DNA of 64,000 nt from Streptomyces sp. ICC1 (GTDB lineage Bacteria > Actinomycetota > Actinomycetes > Streptomycetales > Streptomycetaceae): positions 4,244,267 to 4,308,266 of the forward strand of contig NZ_CP030287.1 of the NCBI RefSeq assembly GCF_003287935.1, written 5' to 3'. The position numbers and the translations under genes were made by a program. Position 1 is the stretch's first letter. Every line of letters starts with the position of its first letter. Under the pieces are notes generated by a model that saw nothing but the letters and a program-made list of their open reading frames with translations, ran no database searches and had not been told where the DNA came from. This document shows, piece by piece, positions 48,791-57,359 of this stretch.

Positions 48791-49555
48791 TCAGATGCCG
48801 TGCGAGGTGACGAACGCCATCCGGCGCAGTGCCTCGTGGAAGGCGTCGGGCTCGACGTGGACCCCCGACGCGTAGGCGTGGTTGAGCTGGAGGACCAGCC
48901 AGACCCCGTAGCCGCAGACGGCGCCGAGGGCGGCGATGCCGAGGATCCCCCGGATGCCCTTGGGCCAGCCGATGAGGACCAGGAAGCCCACGGACAGGGC
49001 GGCCGCGCCGATCAGGGTGACCACCATGATGGACGGGAGCCCGCCCTGGATGTCCGCCACCCGGACCCGGCGCTGCGCCAGCAGCCGGTTGATCGCGTCC
49101 CTGGAGTCGTCCACGGCCTTGGGCGGGGTGTCCGCCGGGATCTTGGCCACCAGCTGGTAGAGCCCGTAGACCATGGCCCAGGTCTCGTCGTCCGTCTGGC
49201 CGTCCCGCATCTTCGGCCATTCGCGCTCGATGACCATGTGTGCGTACTTCTCGGAGTGGCCGCGCACTTCCGCCTTCGTCTGCGCCGGCATCCGGTCGGC
49301 CGCCAAGTACAGGTCTATGAGGGCGCCGGCCTCGGCGTAGTTCCCCTTGCGGGCGACGGCCAGGTCCTGGGCCGAACTCACCATCAGGAAGGCCAGGGTG
49401 AGGATGAAGAAGGAGAAGACCACTCCGGCGGCGGTACCCACGGCCGGGCCCGCGTCCGGCATGCCGCGGTGGCGCGCCAGGTAGTGGCCCAGCCGCGCCG
49501 CGGCGACGGCGATCAGGGCGGCTCCGATGACGGCGATGACGGCGACAACAACCAT
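48791..49555 (-). CDS. DUF4239 (bestrophin-like) membrane protein
   Basis: 254 residues. Span 1 is VVVAVIAVIGAALIAVAAARL. Then GTAAGVVFSFFILTLAFLMVSSAQDLAVARKGNYAEAGALIDLYLAADRMP is a span and conserved block. A cytosolic helical stretch follows, then VADIQGGLPSIMVVTLIGAAALSVGFLVLIGWPKGIRGILGIAALGAVCGYGVWLVLQLNHAYASGVHVEPDAF, two C-terminal spans. This is the DUF4239 arrangement, distantly similar to bestrophin channels; function unknown. The stop codon lies two bases from the adapter remnant, so the true downstream neighbour is unknown. Confidence 0.82.
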   Translation of the reverse strand: MVVVAVIAVIGAALIAVAAARLGHYLARHRGMPDAGPAVGTAAGVVFSFFILTLAFLMVSSAQDLAVARKGNYAEAGALIDLYLAADRMPAQTKAEVRGHSEKYAHMVIEREWPKMRDGQTDDETWAMVYGLYQLVAKIPADTPPKAVDDSRDAINRLLAQRRVRVADIQGGLPSIMVVTLIGAAALSVGFLVLIGWPKGIRGILGIAALGAVCGYGVWLVLQLNHAYASGVHVEPDAFHEALRRMAFVTSHGI

Positions 49556-49702
49556 GGGGTCGAGGACTCCTCGGTGCGGGGGCCGGCCGGCAGCACTCGC
49601 TGCCGGTGATCAACACCCTCCGTGATCATTGCCGCCCGCGCGCGCCGGGCGCACCGATGGGGTGAAGCACCGTATCCGACGGACCGTCCGACCACCCGTA
49701 CT

Positions 49703-49762
49703 CCGGCTCGTACGCCGCCTCGTACTCCGCCTTGTACTCCGCCTCGTACTGCGGCTCATCCG
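49703..49762. repeat. 12-nt tandem repeat, five copies
   Basis: Units CCGGCTCGTACG, CCGCCTCGTACT, CCGCCTTGTACT, CCGCCTCGTACT and GCGGCTCATCCG, in the gap between the DUF4239 and acetyltransferase genes. The rest of this 233-nt gap shows no gene. Confidence 0.75.
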
Positions 49763-49788
49763 CCGGCTCGGTCCGCCCGCCGGGCGGG

Positions 49789-50286
49789 TCAGCCCGCGGC
49801 GGGGAGCGCGCGCCGGTAGCTCCGCCCGGGGCGGCCGTCGACGGTGAGGTCCCCCGTCGGCGTGAAGCCGGACCGGCGCAGGACAGCCGCGGACGCCGCG
49901 TTGTCCAGGGTGGTCACCGCGGTGAGGGTGCGGAGCCCGTACGGCGAGGCGGCGAGCAGGCAGACTTCCCCGACGGCGGCCGTGGCCGTACCGCGGCCCG
50001 CCGCGCGTTCCCCGATGCGGTAGCCGAGTTCGGCGGTGCCTTCCTCGACGTCGACGAGGTTGACCCGGCCGACGAGGGCTCCGTGCTCGTCCAGGACGAC
50101 ATGGAAGTGGCACGTGCCCGCCTCCTGTTCGGCGAGCAGCGCGCGGTGGCGTGCCTCGAACCCGGTGAAGGTGAAGTACGTGTCGCCCCGGTCCGGTACG
50201 GAGCGGGCGAAGTACTCCCTGTTCTCCTGCTCGAAGGCCAGCAGGATGTCTCCGTGTTCGGCGCGGAGCCGCTCCAGTCGCAGCAT
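49789..50286 (-). CDS. GNAT-family N-acetyltransferase (RimJ-like)
   Basis: 165 residues. FHVVLDEHGALVGRVNLVDVEEGTAELGYRIGERAAGRGTATAAVGEVCLLAASPYGLRTLTAVTTLDNAASAAVLRRSGFTPTGDL includes the acetyl-CoA pyrophosphate loop (RxxGRG pattern, here ERAAGRGTA) and the helix-3/strand-4 block typical of RimJ/RimL enzymes. It would acetylate a protein N-terminus or a small amine. Single gene, reading away from the DUF4239 promoter side; no operon partner. Confidence 0.88.
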   Translation of the reverse strand: MLRLERLRAEHGDILLAFEQENREYFARSVPDRGDTYFTFTGFEARHRALLAEQEAGTCHFHVVLDEHGALVGRVNLVDVEEGTAELGYRIGERAAGRGTATAAVGEVCLLAASPYGLRTLTAVTTLDNAASAAVLRRSGFTPTGDLTVDGRPGRSYRRALPAAG

Positions 50287-50492
50287 GCGCCGAGCCTATA
50301 CGGGCCGCCCGGGCGGCCTCCAGGCGATTTCCCGGGGCGCCGCGAGGAGCATCGTGGGGCGCGCGCCGTACCGGGCGCCGGGACGGGAGGATCGGCCTGA
50401 CCGCCGGAGTGTCGTAGGGGCGTGCGACGATGTTTTCCGGTTCGGGAGGGGATACGGGCCGGACCGAGTCAACACACGGCCAAGGGGTGGGA

Positions 50493-51314
50493 ATGAAGAC
50501 AGGGAAGGTCGCCGCGGGCATCACCGCGGCACTGATCGTGACGGTGGGCCTGAGCGGCTGTACGGCCGGCTCGTCGGTGGGCAAGCAGGCCGCCGACACG
50601 GCGGAGACGCTGGTCGCGACGCTCACGAAGGCTTCCGACGAAGCTTCGAAGGCGGGCTCGGCCAAGGTCAAGATGACCGTGTCCACACCGGACACGGGTG
50701 GCAAGCCGGTGCTGATGGAAGGCGTCTACTCGTGGGGCAACGGCCTCGCGATGGAGGCCGAGATGCCGGCGAAGGACCTCGAGATGGAGGACCTGGTCGC
50801 CGACGGCACGGTCACGATGCGGCTCGTGCAGGGTGCGTACTACTACGGTGTCGACCCGGCCTCGGAGGGTCCGTTCAAGGGCAAGAGCTGGCTGAAGGTC
50901 GAGGCCTCGGCCATCCTCGGCGACGCGGGCGCCTCCGCCATGAACGCGGGCAACAACGACCCGACGGCCGGCCTGAAGACCCTCAAGTGGGCCAAGGACG
51001 TCAAGAAGGTCGGCACGGAGACCGTCAACGGCAAGAGCGCGGTCCACTACCGCGCCACCATCCCCAAGGAGAGGATGGGCGACGCCGCTTCCGTGTTCGG
51101 CGCGGTGGGCGGCGGCAGCGCCGACGGGCTCGTCGCGGACGTCTGGGTCGACGACAAGGGCATGCCCGCGCGGCTGACCCAGACCTACGGGGACGTCAGC
51201 GGGGACGTGGAATTCCTGTCCTTCGGCGTCGCGCAGGACATAGCCGTCCCGCCGGCCGCCGACACGGCCGACATGACGGACCTCGTCAAGAACGGCGGCG
51301 CGGGCCAGGTCTGA
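50493..51314 (+). CDS. Secreted lipoprotein (LppX/LolA-like fold suspected)
   Basis: 273 residues from ATG 50493. The signal MKTGKVAAGITAALIVTVGLSGC ends in lipobox VGLSGC. The mature part is TLTKASDEASKAGSAKVKMTVSTPDTGGKPVLMEGVYSWGNGLAMEAEMPAKDLEMEDLVADGTVTMRLVQGAYYYGVDPAS...GKSWLKVE, then ETVNGKSAVHYRATIPKERM and VADVWVDDKGMPARLTQTYGDVSGDVEFLSFG. This alternation of amphipathic strands resembles the half-barrel of LppX/LprG/LolA lipoproteins, which carry lipids. Function not established. Monocistronic. Confidence 0.78.
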   Translation: MKTGKVAAGITAALIVTVGLSGCTAGSSVGKQAADTAETLVATLTKASDEASKAGSAKVKMTVSTPDTGGKPVLMEGVYSWGNGLAMEAEMPAKDLEMEDLVADGTVTMRLVQGAYYYGVDPASEGPFKGKSWLKVEASAILGDAGASAMNAGNNDPTAGLKTLKWAKDVKKVGTETVNGKSAVHYRATIPKERMGDAASVFGAVGGGSADGLVADVWVDDKGMPARLTQTYGDVSGDVEFLSFGVAQDIAVPPAADTADMTDLVKNGGAGQV

Positions 51315-51518
51315 GGCGCGGGCCCAGGGGACTCACGGGACCCACGAGCCCACGGGTCCACGGGTCTCGTACGGAGGCTGCGCGGGTGTGGCCTCGGCCT
51401 GCCGCGCAGCCCCGCCGGGGGCGACCGGGGCAACCAGGGCAGCGGTGCGTAACGCACGGTTCGGTCCATATACTGAGACCGCACGCACCGCCATCGCGCT
51501 GACGCGAAGGACCGCCCC

Positions 51519-52202
51519 ATGGAAGCCGAGACGGCGAACGCCACGGACGAGTACGGCATCCCGGTCGCCCCCGGCCTCCCTGACGCCGCCCGGCGCAAGC
51601 GGCAGGCGATCATGGAGGCGGCCGCCGCCGAGTTCCTGGCCGAGGGCTATTCCGCCGCTTCCATGGACTCGATCACCAGCCGCTCCGGGGTGTCCAAGGC
51701 CACGGTCTACAAGCACTTCGGCAACAAGGAGCGCCTGTTCCTCGCCGCCATCGGCGGGATCCTGCGGCGCACGTACGCCGGCCTCGAGCCGTACGGCTCC
51801 ACGATCGCGGAAGCCGGCGATTTGCGCGGCGCCCTGATCGGCGCCACCCGGGACTGGGCCGCGCTGCTGCTGCGCCCCGACATCGTGTCGCTACGGCGCC
51901 TGGTCATCGGGGAGACCGACCGTTTCCCGCAGCTCGGCCGGCTCTGGTACGACCTCACGTACGACATGTGCGACGGCCCCCTCACGGAGGCCGTCGCAGC
52001 CCTCGGTCGGAGCGGGAAGCTGGACGTGCCCGACCCCGTGCTCGCCGTGCGGCAGCTCGTCGCCACCACCGTGGGCGTCCCGCAGCTGGTCCACACCTTC
52101 CTGCCCGACACCGAGACGGATCCGGCGGAGCTCACCCGCGTCGTCACCTCGGGCGTGGACCTGTTCCTGGCCCGGTACGCCACTCCCACAGATTGCCGAT
52201 GA
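51519..52202 (+). CDS. TetR-family transcriptional regulator
   Basis: 227 residues. RKRQAIMEAAAAEFLAEGYSAASMDSITSRSGVSKATVYKHFGNKERLFLAAI is a complete TetR HTH. The C-terminal effector region contains RDWAALLLRPDIVSLRRLVIGETDRFPQLGRLWYDLTYDM, matching the AefR/TetR_C_7 type. The target gene is probably elsewhere; the next gene on the same strand is a GlxA regulator 112 nt away. Confidence 0.93.
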   Translation: MEAETANATDEYGIPVAPGLPDAARRKRQAIMEAAAAEFLAEGYSAASMDSITSRSGVSKATVYKHFGNKERLFLAAIGGILRRTYAGLEPYGSTIAEAGDLRGALIGATRDWAALLLRPDIVSLRRLVIGETDRFPQLGRLWYDLTYDMCDGPLTEAVAALGRSGKLDVPDPVLAVRQLVATTVGVPQLVHTFLPDTETDPAELTRVVTSGVDLFLARYATPTDCR

Positions 52203-52314
52203 GGGCCGGCGTTTCCACCTCCGTCCGCCGTCCCCACGGCCCCGCCGTCCACGTGTCCGGATGTGACAGAAGACCGTCATTGCGGATGTGAGGGGCGGGG
52301 GGAACCATGGGGTC

Positions 52315-53298
52315 ATGCCCAGCAACCGCCGCATCGTCATCGTGGTCTTTCCGGACGTCGACCTCCTCGACGTGACGGGTCCGGCCGAGGTGTTCGCCCT
52401 GGCCAACCGCGAGACCGAGGGCCGCGCGGGCTATCAGGTGCAGTTGGCGGGCCCCTCGCGCGGCGCGGTCACCACGGCGGCCGGGGTCCGGCTGCTGGCG
52501 GACCTCGCCTTCGACGAGGTGAGCGGCGTGCTGGACACGCTGCTCGTGCCCGGCGCGGTCGACCTGCGCCCGCAGGGCCCGGTCGCCCGGGTCGACCGGG
52601 ACGTCGTGGAATGGGTCAGGGTGACCGCGCCGCAGGCCCGCCGCGTGGCGTCGGTGTGCGTGGGCGCGCACCTGCTGGCCGCCGCCGGGCTGCTGGACGG
52701 GAAGCGGGCGACCACGCACTGGTCGACCGCGGCCCAACTGGCCGCCGAACACCCGGAGGTGACGGTCGACGCGGACCCGATCTTCGTCAGGTCCGGGAAG
52801 GTGTGGACCGGCGCGGGGATCAGCGCCTGCATGGACCTCGCGCTGGCGATGGTGGCCGAGGACCTGGGCGAGCAGGTCGCCCTCGCGGTGGCCCGGCAGC
52901 TGGTGATGTACCTCAAGCGCCAGGGCGGGCAGAGCCAGTTCTCGGTACCGCTGAGCCGGCCCGCCGGGTCCAGGCGGGACATCGAGGAACTGCGGACGTA
53001 CATCGCGGAGCACCTCGAAGCCGATCTGTCCACGGTGGCGCTGGCCGGGCGGATGGCGCTGAGCGAGCGGCACTTCGCGCGGGTCTTCCGCAAGGAGACC
53101 GGCACCAGCCCGGCCTCGTACGTCGAGGCCGTCCGGGTGGAGGCGGCGCGGCGTCTGCTGGAGAGCACCGACCAGCCACTGGACCGGCTCGCCGCCGCCT
53201 GCGGATTCGGCTCCGTGGAGACCTTGCACCGGGCGCTGCGCAAGCAGATCGACACGACGCCCGCCGCCTACCGCCGCCGCTTCCGCACGACCGCCTGA
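52315..53298 (+). CDS. GlxA-family regulator: DJ-1/PfpI domain plus AraC helix-turn-helix
   Basis: 327 residues from ATG 52315 (MPSNRRIVIVVFPDVDLLDVTGPAEVF). The N-half is a DJ-1/PfpI domain with the elbow VASVCVGAHLLAAAGLLDGKRATTHW (Cys in the nucleophile position). The C-terminal AraC pair is DIEELRTYIAEHLEADLSTVALAGRMALSERHFARVFRKETGTSPASYVEAVRVEAARRLLESTDQPLDRLAAACGFGSVETLHRALRKQIDTTPAAYRRRF. Members sense amino acids, amines or redox signals. The cysteine hydrolase gene 169 nt downstream is the natural target. Confidence 0.93.
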   Translation: MPSNRRIVIVVFPDVDLLDVTGPAEVFALANRETEGRAGYQVQLAGPSRGAVTTAAGVRLLADLAFDEVSGVLDTLLVPGAVDLRPQGPVARVDRDVVEWVRVTAPQARRVASVCVGAHLLAAAGLLDGKRATTHWSTAAQLAAEHPEVTVDADPIFVRSGKVWTGAGISACMDLALAMVAEDLGEQVALAVARQLVMYLKRQGGQSQFSVPLSRPAGSRRDIEELRTYIAEHLEADLSTVALAGRMALSERHFARVFRKETGTSPASYVEAVRVEAARRLLESTDQPLDRLAAACGFGSVETLHRALRKQIDTTPAAYRRRFRTTA

Positions 53299-53332
53299 CC
53301 CCCGCTCCACCCCTACGCGTCACACATCCTCG

Positions 53333-53371
53333 CCCCTTCTCCCTCCTCTCCTCTCTCCTCTCCTCTCTTCC
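53333..53371. repeat. 39-nt uninterrupted pyrimidine tract
   Basis: A CT-only run with CTCCT/CTCTC periodicity, between the GlxA regulator stop and the cysteine hydrolase gene. Long polypyrimidine mirror tracts can form triplex DNA or block polymerases; in RNA it could act as a rut-like C-rich loading site. Confidence 0.7.
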
Positions 53372-53467
53372 ACGGTCGCGGGCACCGCGCGGGCCGTGCG
53401 GCTTCGCCGTGCCCTCGTGCGCCATGCCCTCCATCCCTGCTTGCCCTTCCCGAAAGGAACCCTTCCC

Positions 53468-54082
53468 ATGAACGCTCCGCTCACCGCTTCGCCGACGCTG
53501 CGCGAGATCTTCGGACTCGACTCCGGTCTGCCCCGGCTCGCCGACACCGCTCTCGTCATGATCGATTTCCAGAACACCTACACCGCCGGGGTGCTGGAGC
53601 TGGAGGGCGTACGGGAGGCCCTCGCGGCCGGTGCCCGGCTGCTCGCCGCCGCCCGCGCCGCCGGGATCCCCGTGGTCCACGTCGTGAACGACTCGGGCTG
53701 GAACTCCCCCTACGACATCCGTGCGGAGATCGGCGCCATCTGCGCGGAGGTCGCCCCCGTCGACGGGGAGCCCGTCGTGGTCAAGGAGTTCCCCGACGCC
53801 TTCCACGACACCGTCCTGGAGAAGGTGCTGCGCGAGCTGGGGGCGGGGACGGAGCTGGTGCTGGCCGGCTTCATGACGCACATGTGCGTCGTCTTCACCG
53901 CCCACGGTGCCATCACCCGCGGCTACCGGCCCACCGTCGTCGCCGAGGCCACCGCCACCCGCCCGCTGGCCGGCCCCGACGGCACCGTCGTCCCGGCGGC
54001 CGCCCTGCAGGCCGCCTCGCTGGTCACGGTCGCCGACCGGTTCGGCGCGGTCGCGCCCACGGTGGACTCCCTCATCGGCTGA
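53468..54082 (+). CDS. Isochorismatase-family cysteine hydrolase
   Basis: 204 residues. The catalytic Asp is in TALVMIDFQNTYTAG, the Lys in EPVVVKEFPDAFHDT, and the Cys nucleophile in LVLAGFMTHMCVVFTAHGAITRGYRPTVVAEATATR (the cis-peptide and MCV elbow). The triad is that of nicotinamidase/isochorismatase relatives acting on an amide or enol ether. AAGGAAC lies 9 nt before ATG 53468. It probably forms a regulated unit with the GlxA regulator. Confidence 0.9.
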   Translation: MNAPLTASPTLREIFGLDSGLPRLADTALVMIDFQNTYTAGVLELEGVREALAAGARLLAAARAAGIPVVHVVNDSGWNSPYDIRAEIGAICAEVAPVDGEPVVVKEFPDAFHDTVLEKVLRELGAGTELVLAGFMTHMCVVFTAHGAITRGYRPTVVAEATATRPLAGPDGTVVPAAALQAASLVTVADRFGAVAPTVDSLIG

Positions 54083-54255
54083 CACCACCACCACGACGGC
54101 CGCCGCTCCCGGACCGCGGACCGGGAGCGGCGGCTGCGCGACAAGACCGGGCGGGGGCGTGACGAGTTCCGCCCCTCACCATCGGGGGGAGAACGGAGAA
54201 CACCGCGACGAAATCCACTGGCGGGTCCGGTCCCCCGAGGGCGAGCATGGGGCAC

Positions 54256-54813
54256 ATGAGTGATCAACCCGAGCGATGGACCCAGGCGACCGTCTACCCC
54301 GACATGTGGGCGGACCCGGCCGACGACCCCCGCAACAACGAGGACAGCCCGGACGGCGAGCTCGCCACGCTGCTGGACTTCCTCGCGAACTACCGCATCA
54401 CCCTGCGGATGAAGTGCGAGGGCCTGGATCCGGAGCAGCTGGCCCGCCGGGCGGTCCCGCCGTCGACGATGTCGCTGCTCGGCCTGCTCCGGCACCTCGC
54501 CGAAGTGGAACGGGACTGGCGCAACTGGATCAGCGACGGTGATCCGCTGCCGAAGCTGTACGGCAAGAAGGACGCCGACTTCGAGGGGGCCGTCGCCGAG
54601 CAGGCCGTCGTCGACGCCGCGTACGCCGATCTGGCGCGCGAGCAGGCCGAGGTCGACGCCGCGCTCGCCGGGCACCCGGATCTGGGCGAGCGGCTGGGCA
54701 AGGACCGGATCGCGGTGCGGGAGCTGATCGTGCACCGGATCGAGGAGTACGCCCGGCACTGCGGGCACGCCGACCTGCTGCGCGAGTGCGTCGACGGCAG
54801 GGTGGGCCAGTGA
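54256..54813 (+). CDS. DinB-superfamily protein (DUF664)
   Basis: 185 residues from ATG 54256. LATLLDFLANYRITLRMKCEGLDPEQLARRAVPPSTMSLLGLLRHLAEVERDWRNWIS and IAVRELIVHRIEEYARHCGHADLLRECVDGRVGQ show the four-helix bundle with three potential metal His residues (RHLAEVE, HRIEEYARHCGHADLLRE), the DUF664 mycothiol-transferase-like pattern. It may be a mycothiol-dependent transferase; the substrate is unknown. Its stop codon is the first triplet of a 14-nt repeat array. Confidence 0.88.
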   Translation: MSDQPERWTQATVYPDMWADPADDPRNNEDSPDGELATLLDFLANYRITLRMKCEGLDPEQLARRAVPPSTMSLLGLLRHLAEVERDWRNWISDGDPLPKLYGKKDADFEGAVAEQAVVDAAYADLAREQAEVDAALAGHPDLGERLGKDRIAVRELIVHRIEEYARHCGHADLLRECVDGRVGQ

Positions 54814-54880
54814 GGTTCCGCCGGTGAGGTTCCGCCGGTGAGGTCCCGCCTGTGAGGTCCCGCCGGTGAGGTCCCCGAGC
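54811..54880. repeat. 14-nt tandem repeat beginning at a stop codon
   Basis: Units TGAGGTTCCGCCGG (twice), TGAGGTCCCGCCTG, TGAGGTCCCGCCGG and a partial TGAGGTCCCCGAGC. The TGA of the first unit is the stop of the DinB gene, so each copy would place a new TGA in a different frame (14 is not a multiple of 3). Confidence 0.8.
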
Positions 54881-54915
54881 GCCGGGCGCTGAGCACGCGC
54901 CCGCGGCCGGCGGGC

Positions 54916-54971
54916 ACCGCCCCCGCGATCCGCGGCGCTCCGGGGGGAGCGGCCGCGAGCGCGGGGGCGGT
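54916..54971. terminator. Bidirectional hairpin between the DinB and ABC genes
   Basis: A 12-bp stem ACCGCCCCCGCG / CGCGGGGGCGGT encloses a GC-rich inner region that can fold further. It lies between convergent genes. Confidence 0.7.
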
Positions 54972-54983
54972 CTCGGTCAGCCG

Positions 54984-56885
54984 TCAGCGGTCCTGGGAGA
55001 GGCCGTACAGCTCGGCGAACGTGCCGCCGAGGGCGGTCAGTTCGGCGAAGGTGCCGGTCTCGGTGATCCGGCCCTTCTCCAGGACGATGATGCGGTCGGC
55101 CAGCCGGCAGTTCTCCAGCCGGTGCGTGACGATCATGGTGATCCGGTCGTCCTTCATCTCCCGCAGCCCGGTGAAGATCCGGTGCTCGCCGCGCGCGTCC
55201 ATGGCCGAGGTCGGCTCGTCCATGATCAGGAGCCGGGGCCGGCGGTGGAAGGCCCGGGCGCAGGCCAGGCGTTGCCACTGGCCGCCGGAGGGCTCGTGGC
55301 CGCCCCACAGCGAGCGGGCCAGCAGGGTGTCGAGGCCCTGCGGGTACTCCCGTACCGCCTCGCCCAGGCCCACCGCGGCCAGCGCTTCCCACACCGCCTC
55401 TTCACCGCGCTCGCCGGGCTGGCCGAGGGTGATGTTCTCGCGGGCCGCGAACGGCCACTGCGCATAGGACTGGGCGACCAGCCCGACGTGCGTCCACAGG
55501 GTCCGCTGGTCGTGGTCCCTGGTCGGGACCCCGTCCCAGTACGCCTCCCCGCCGCTCGGCACGGTGAGGCCGGTCAGCAGCCGGATGAGGGTGGACTTGC
55601 CCGCGCCGTTCTCGCCGACGACGGCCACGATCTCGCCCCGCGTCAGGGACAGGCTGACCGGGCCGAGCGCCGGGACCTCCTTGCCCGGGTAGGTGTACGA
55701 GGCGTCCTCCAGGCTGACTTGCAGTGGCGGCGCGGCCGCCACGGCGCCCCGGGTGGCCCCGAGTTCGCGCGCCCGGTCCAGGAAGAGGCGATAGTCCTCC
55801 AGGTAGAGGGCGTGCTGGAACATGGCGGCCCCGTACACGACGAGGCTGGACAGGGCGGAGGCCGAGGTCCGCATGGCGACGATGGCGGTGCCGGCCGCCG
55901 CGAGGGCCATGGATCCGGTGAGGACGAGCGCGGCGAGCGCCGCCCAGGTGCCGACCTGGAAGAGGCCGCCGAGGGCCGCGGCCAGGAGCGAGACGCGCAG
56001 GTAGCGCGGGGCGGAACCGACGAGTTTGGCGTCGATCCGGGCGCAGACGGCGGCGTACCAGGCGTGCGCGTAGGGGCGCATGGAGTTGCAGCGCAGCTCG
56101 TCGCCGAGCTTGTGGGTGGTGAGGTACCAGCGCATCATGCCCCGGATGTTGCGCGAGGCGATCGTCTCGTTGTGCAGGGCGTAGTCCAGGCGGGCGGCGA
56201 TGACGGCGCCCATGCCGCGGGGTACCACGCAGAGCAGGAGCAGCGGCATCAGCACGGGGTGGACGACGGCGAGGACGCCGGCGACGGCCAGGAGGTTGAT
56301 CAGGCCGTTGGTGAAGGCCATGGCGTCCTTGACGAGCATGGACGAGCGGGCGGCGCCGATCTCGGCGGCCTCCGAGCGGTCGGAGAACCCGGGCTCGTCG
56401 TAGGCGGAGACCTCCACGTCCATGTGGGCGTCGACCATCTCCAGGTCGGCCGTCGTGCTCAGCCGCGGGGTGAGCCGGCGGGCCGCGCTGCCGGCGGCGA
56501 TCTCGGCCGTGGTCCCGGCCCCGGCCGCCACCATCGCGATCGCCAGCGGCCAGGCGGCGGCCGTGACGCGCTCCGTGGCGTCGCCCGCCGCGAGCAGCGG
56601 GCCCATGGCGTCGGCGACCCCGGCGAGGGTGGCGGCCGTACAGGCCCCGGCGATGATCTGGCCGCCCAGCAGCCAGGCCACGGAGGCCCGGTCGATCCGC
56701 CAGGCCATCCGCGCGGTCTGGGCGAGCGCGGCGGGCAGCCGTGCGGCCATCTCCCGGAGCGAGAGGTGCTCCATGGCCCGGTTGTGCGCGCCCCAGGCGA
56801 AGGTGAACTCGGGCGGGTCGGCGGCCTCCGGTTCGCGTGGTGCGGGCACCGTTCCCCGTGCCGTGCGTTCCGTCTTCTCAGCCAC
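54984..56885 (-). CDS. ABC transporter, fused membrane and ATPase domains (exporter type)
   Basis: 633 residues from GTG 56885, with AAGGAG 6 nt upstream. A 45-residue cytosolic tail is followed by six membrane spans (residues 60-370, e.g. VAWLLGGQIIAGACTAATLAGVADAMGPLL, LINLLAVAGVLAVVHPVLMPLLLLCVVP). The ATPase follows: Walker A VVGENGAGKSTLIRLLTGLTVPSGG, Q-loop VGLVAQSYAQWPF, signature WGGHEPSGGQWQRLACARAF (degenerate, PSGGQ), Walker B RLLIMDEPTSAMDARGEHRIF and H-loop MIVTHRLENCRLADRI. This type is found in streptomycete peptide and lipid exporters, often as homodimers. Cargo unknown; no biosynthetic genes adjacent. Confidence 0.88.
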   Translation of the reverse strand: MAEKTERTARGTVPAPREPEAADPPEFTFAWGAHNRAMEHLSLREMAARLPAALAQTARMAWRIDRASVAWLLGGQIIAGACTAATLAGVADAMGPLLAAGDATERVTAAAWPLAIAMVAAGAGTTAEIAAGSAARRLTPRLSTTADLEMVDAHMDVEVSAYDEPGFSDRSEAAEIGAARSSMLVKDAMAFTNGLINLLAVAGVLAVVHPVLMPLLLLCVVPRGMGAVIAARLDYALHNETIASRNIRGMMRWYLTTHKLGDELRCNSMRPYAHAWYAAVCARIDAKLVGSAPRYLRVSLLAAALGGLFQVGTWAALAALVLTGSMALAAAGTAIVAMRTSASALSSLVVYGAAMFQHALYLEDYRLFLDRARELGATRGAVAAAPPLQVSLEDASYTYPGKEVPALGPVSLSLTRGEIVAVVGENGAGKSTLIRLLTGLTVPSGGEAYWDGVPTRDHDQRTLWTHVGLVAQSYAQWPFAARENITLGQPGERGEEAVWEALAAVGLGEAVREYPQGLDTLLARSLWGGHEPSGGQWQRLACARAFHRRPRLLIMDEPTSAMDARGEHRIFTGLREMKDDRITMIVTHRLENCRLADRIIVLEKGRITETGTFAELTALGGTFAELYGLSQDR

Positions 56886-57359
56886 GTGCGGCTCCTTCAC
56901 GTCGTCGTCGAAACACGGCGGTCCCCCGCCGCGGACCCGCGCCACGGCATGGCGGAGCGGGGCCGCGAAGCGCCCTGGAGGAACCGTTGAGTGAGGGAGT
57001 ACATCCGAGCCCGGGGAGCGGAGTAACGAGAACCGGCCTTCGTGCCGGACCGGGGGGCGCGGCCGCGCGGGGCACCGGGGACGGACGTCCGGTGCCCGCC
57101 CGGGGGCGAGAACGGCCGGATACCGACGGGGCGCGGGGGAAATGCCTTGCACTCCCCCGGCCCGCGCCGGGAAGGTCGGGACGGCGTGAGGGTCACGCCC
57201 GATCCCGGCCGGGGCGGGGCGGCCGCGCGCCGACGGGATGAAGTTTCCCGGGCTTTCGCCCCGGGCGGCGCATGCCGCGGAAGGAACGGTCGTACGGGGC
57301 CCTCAGACTCCCCGTGTGCGGGCGGGCGCCGGCGCCGGCCGGACGGAACGGGAGCACGG
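56886..57359. other. Intergenic region between the ABC exporter and the 5'-nucleotidase pseudogene
   Basis: 474 nt, divergent flanks. No ORF here has credible coding character or family similarity. Promoters for both neighbours should lie within it; I see no clear boxes. Confidence 0.5.
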
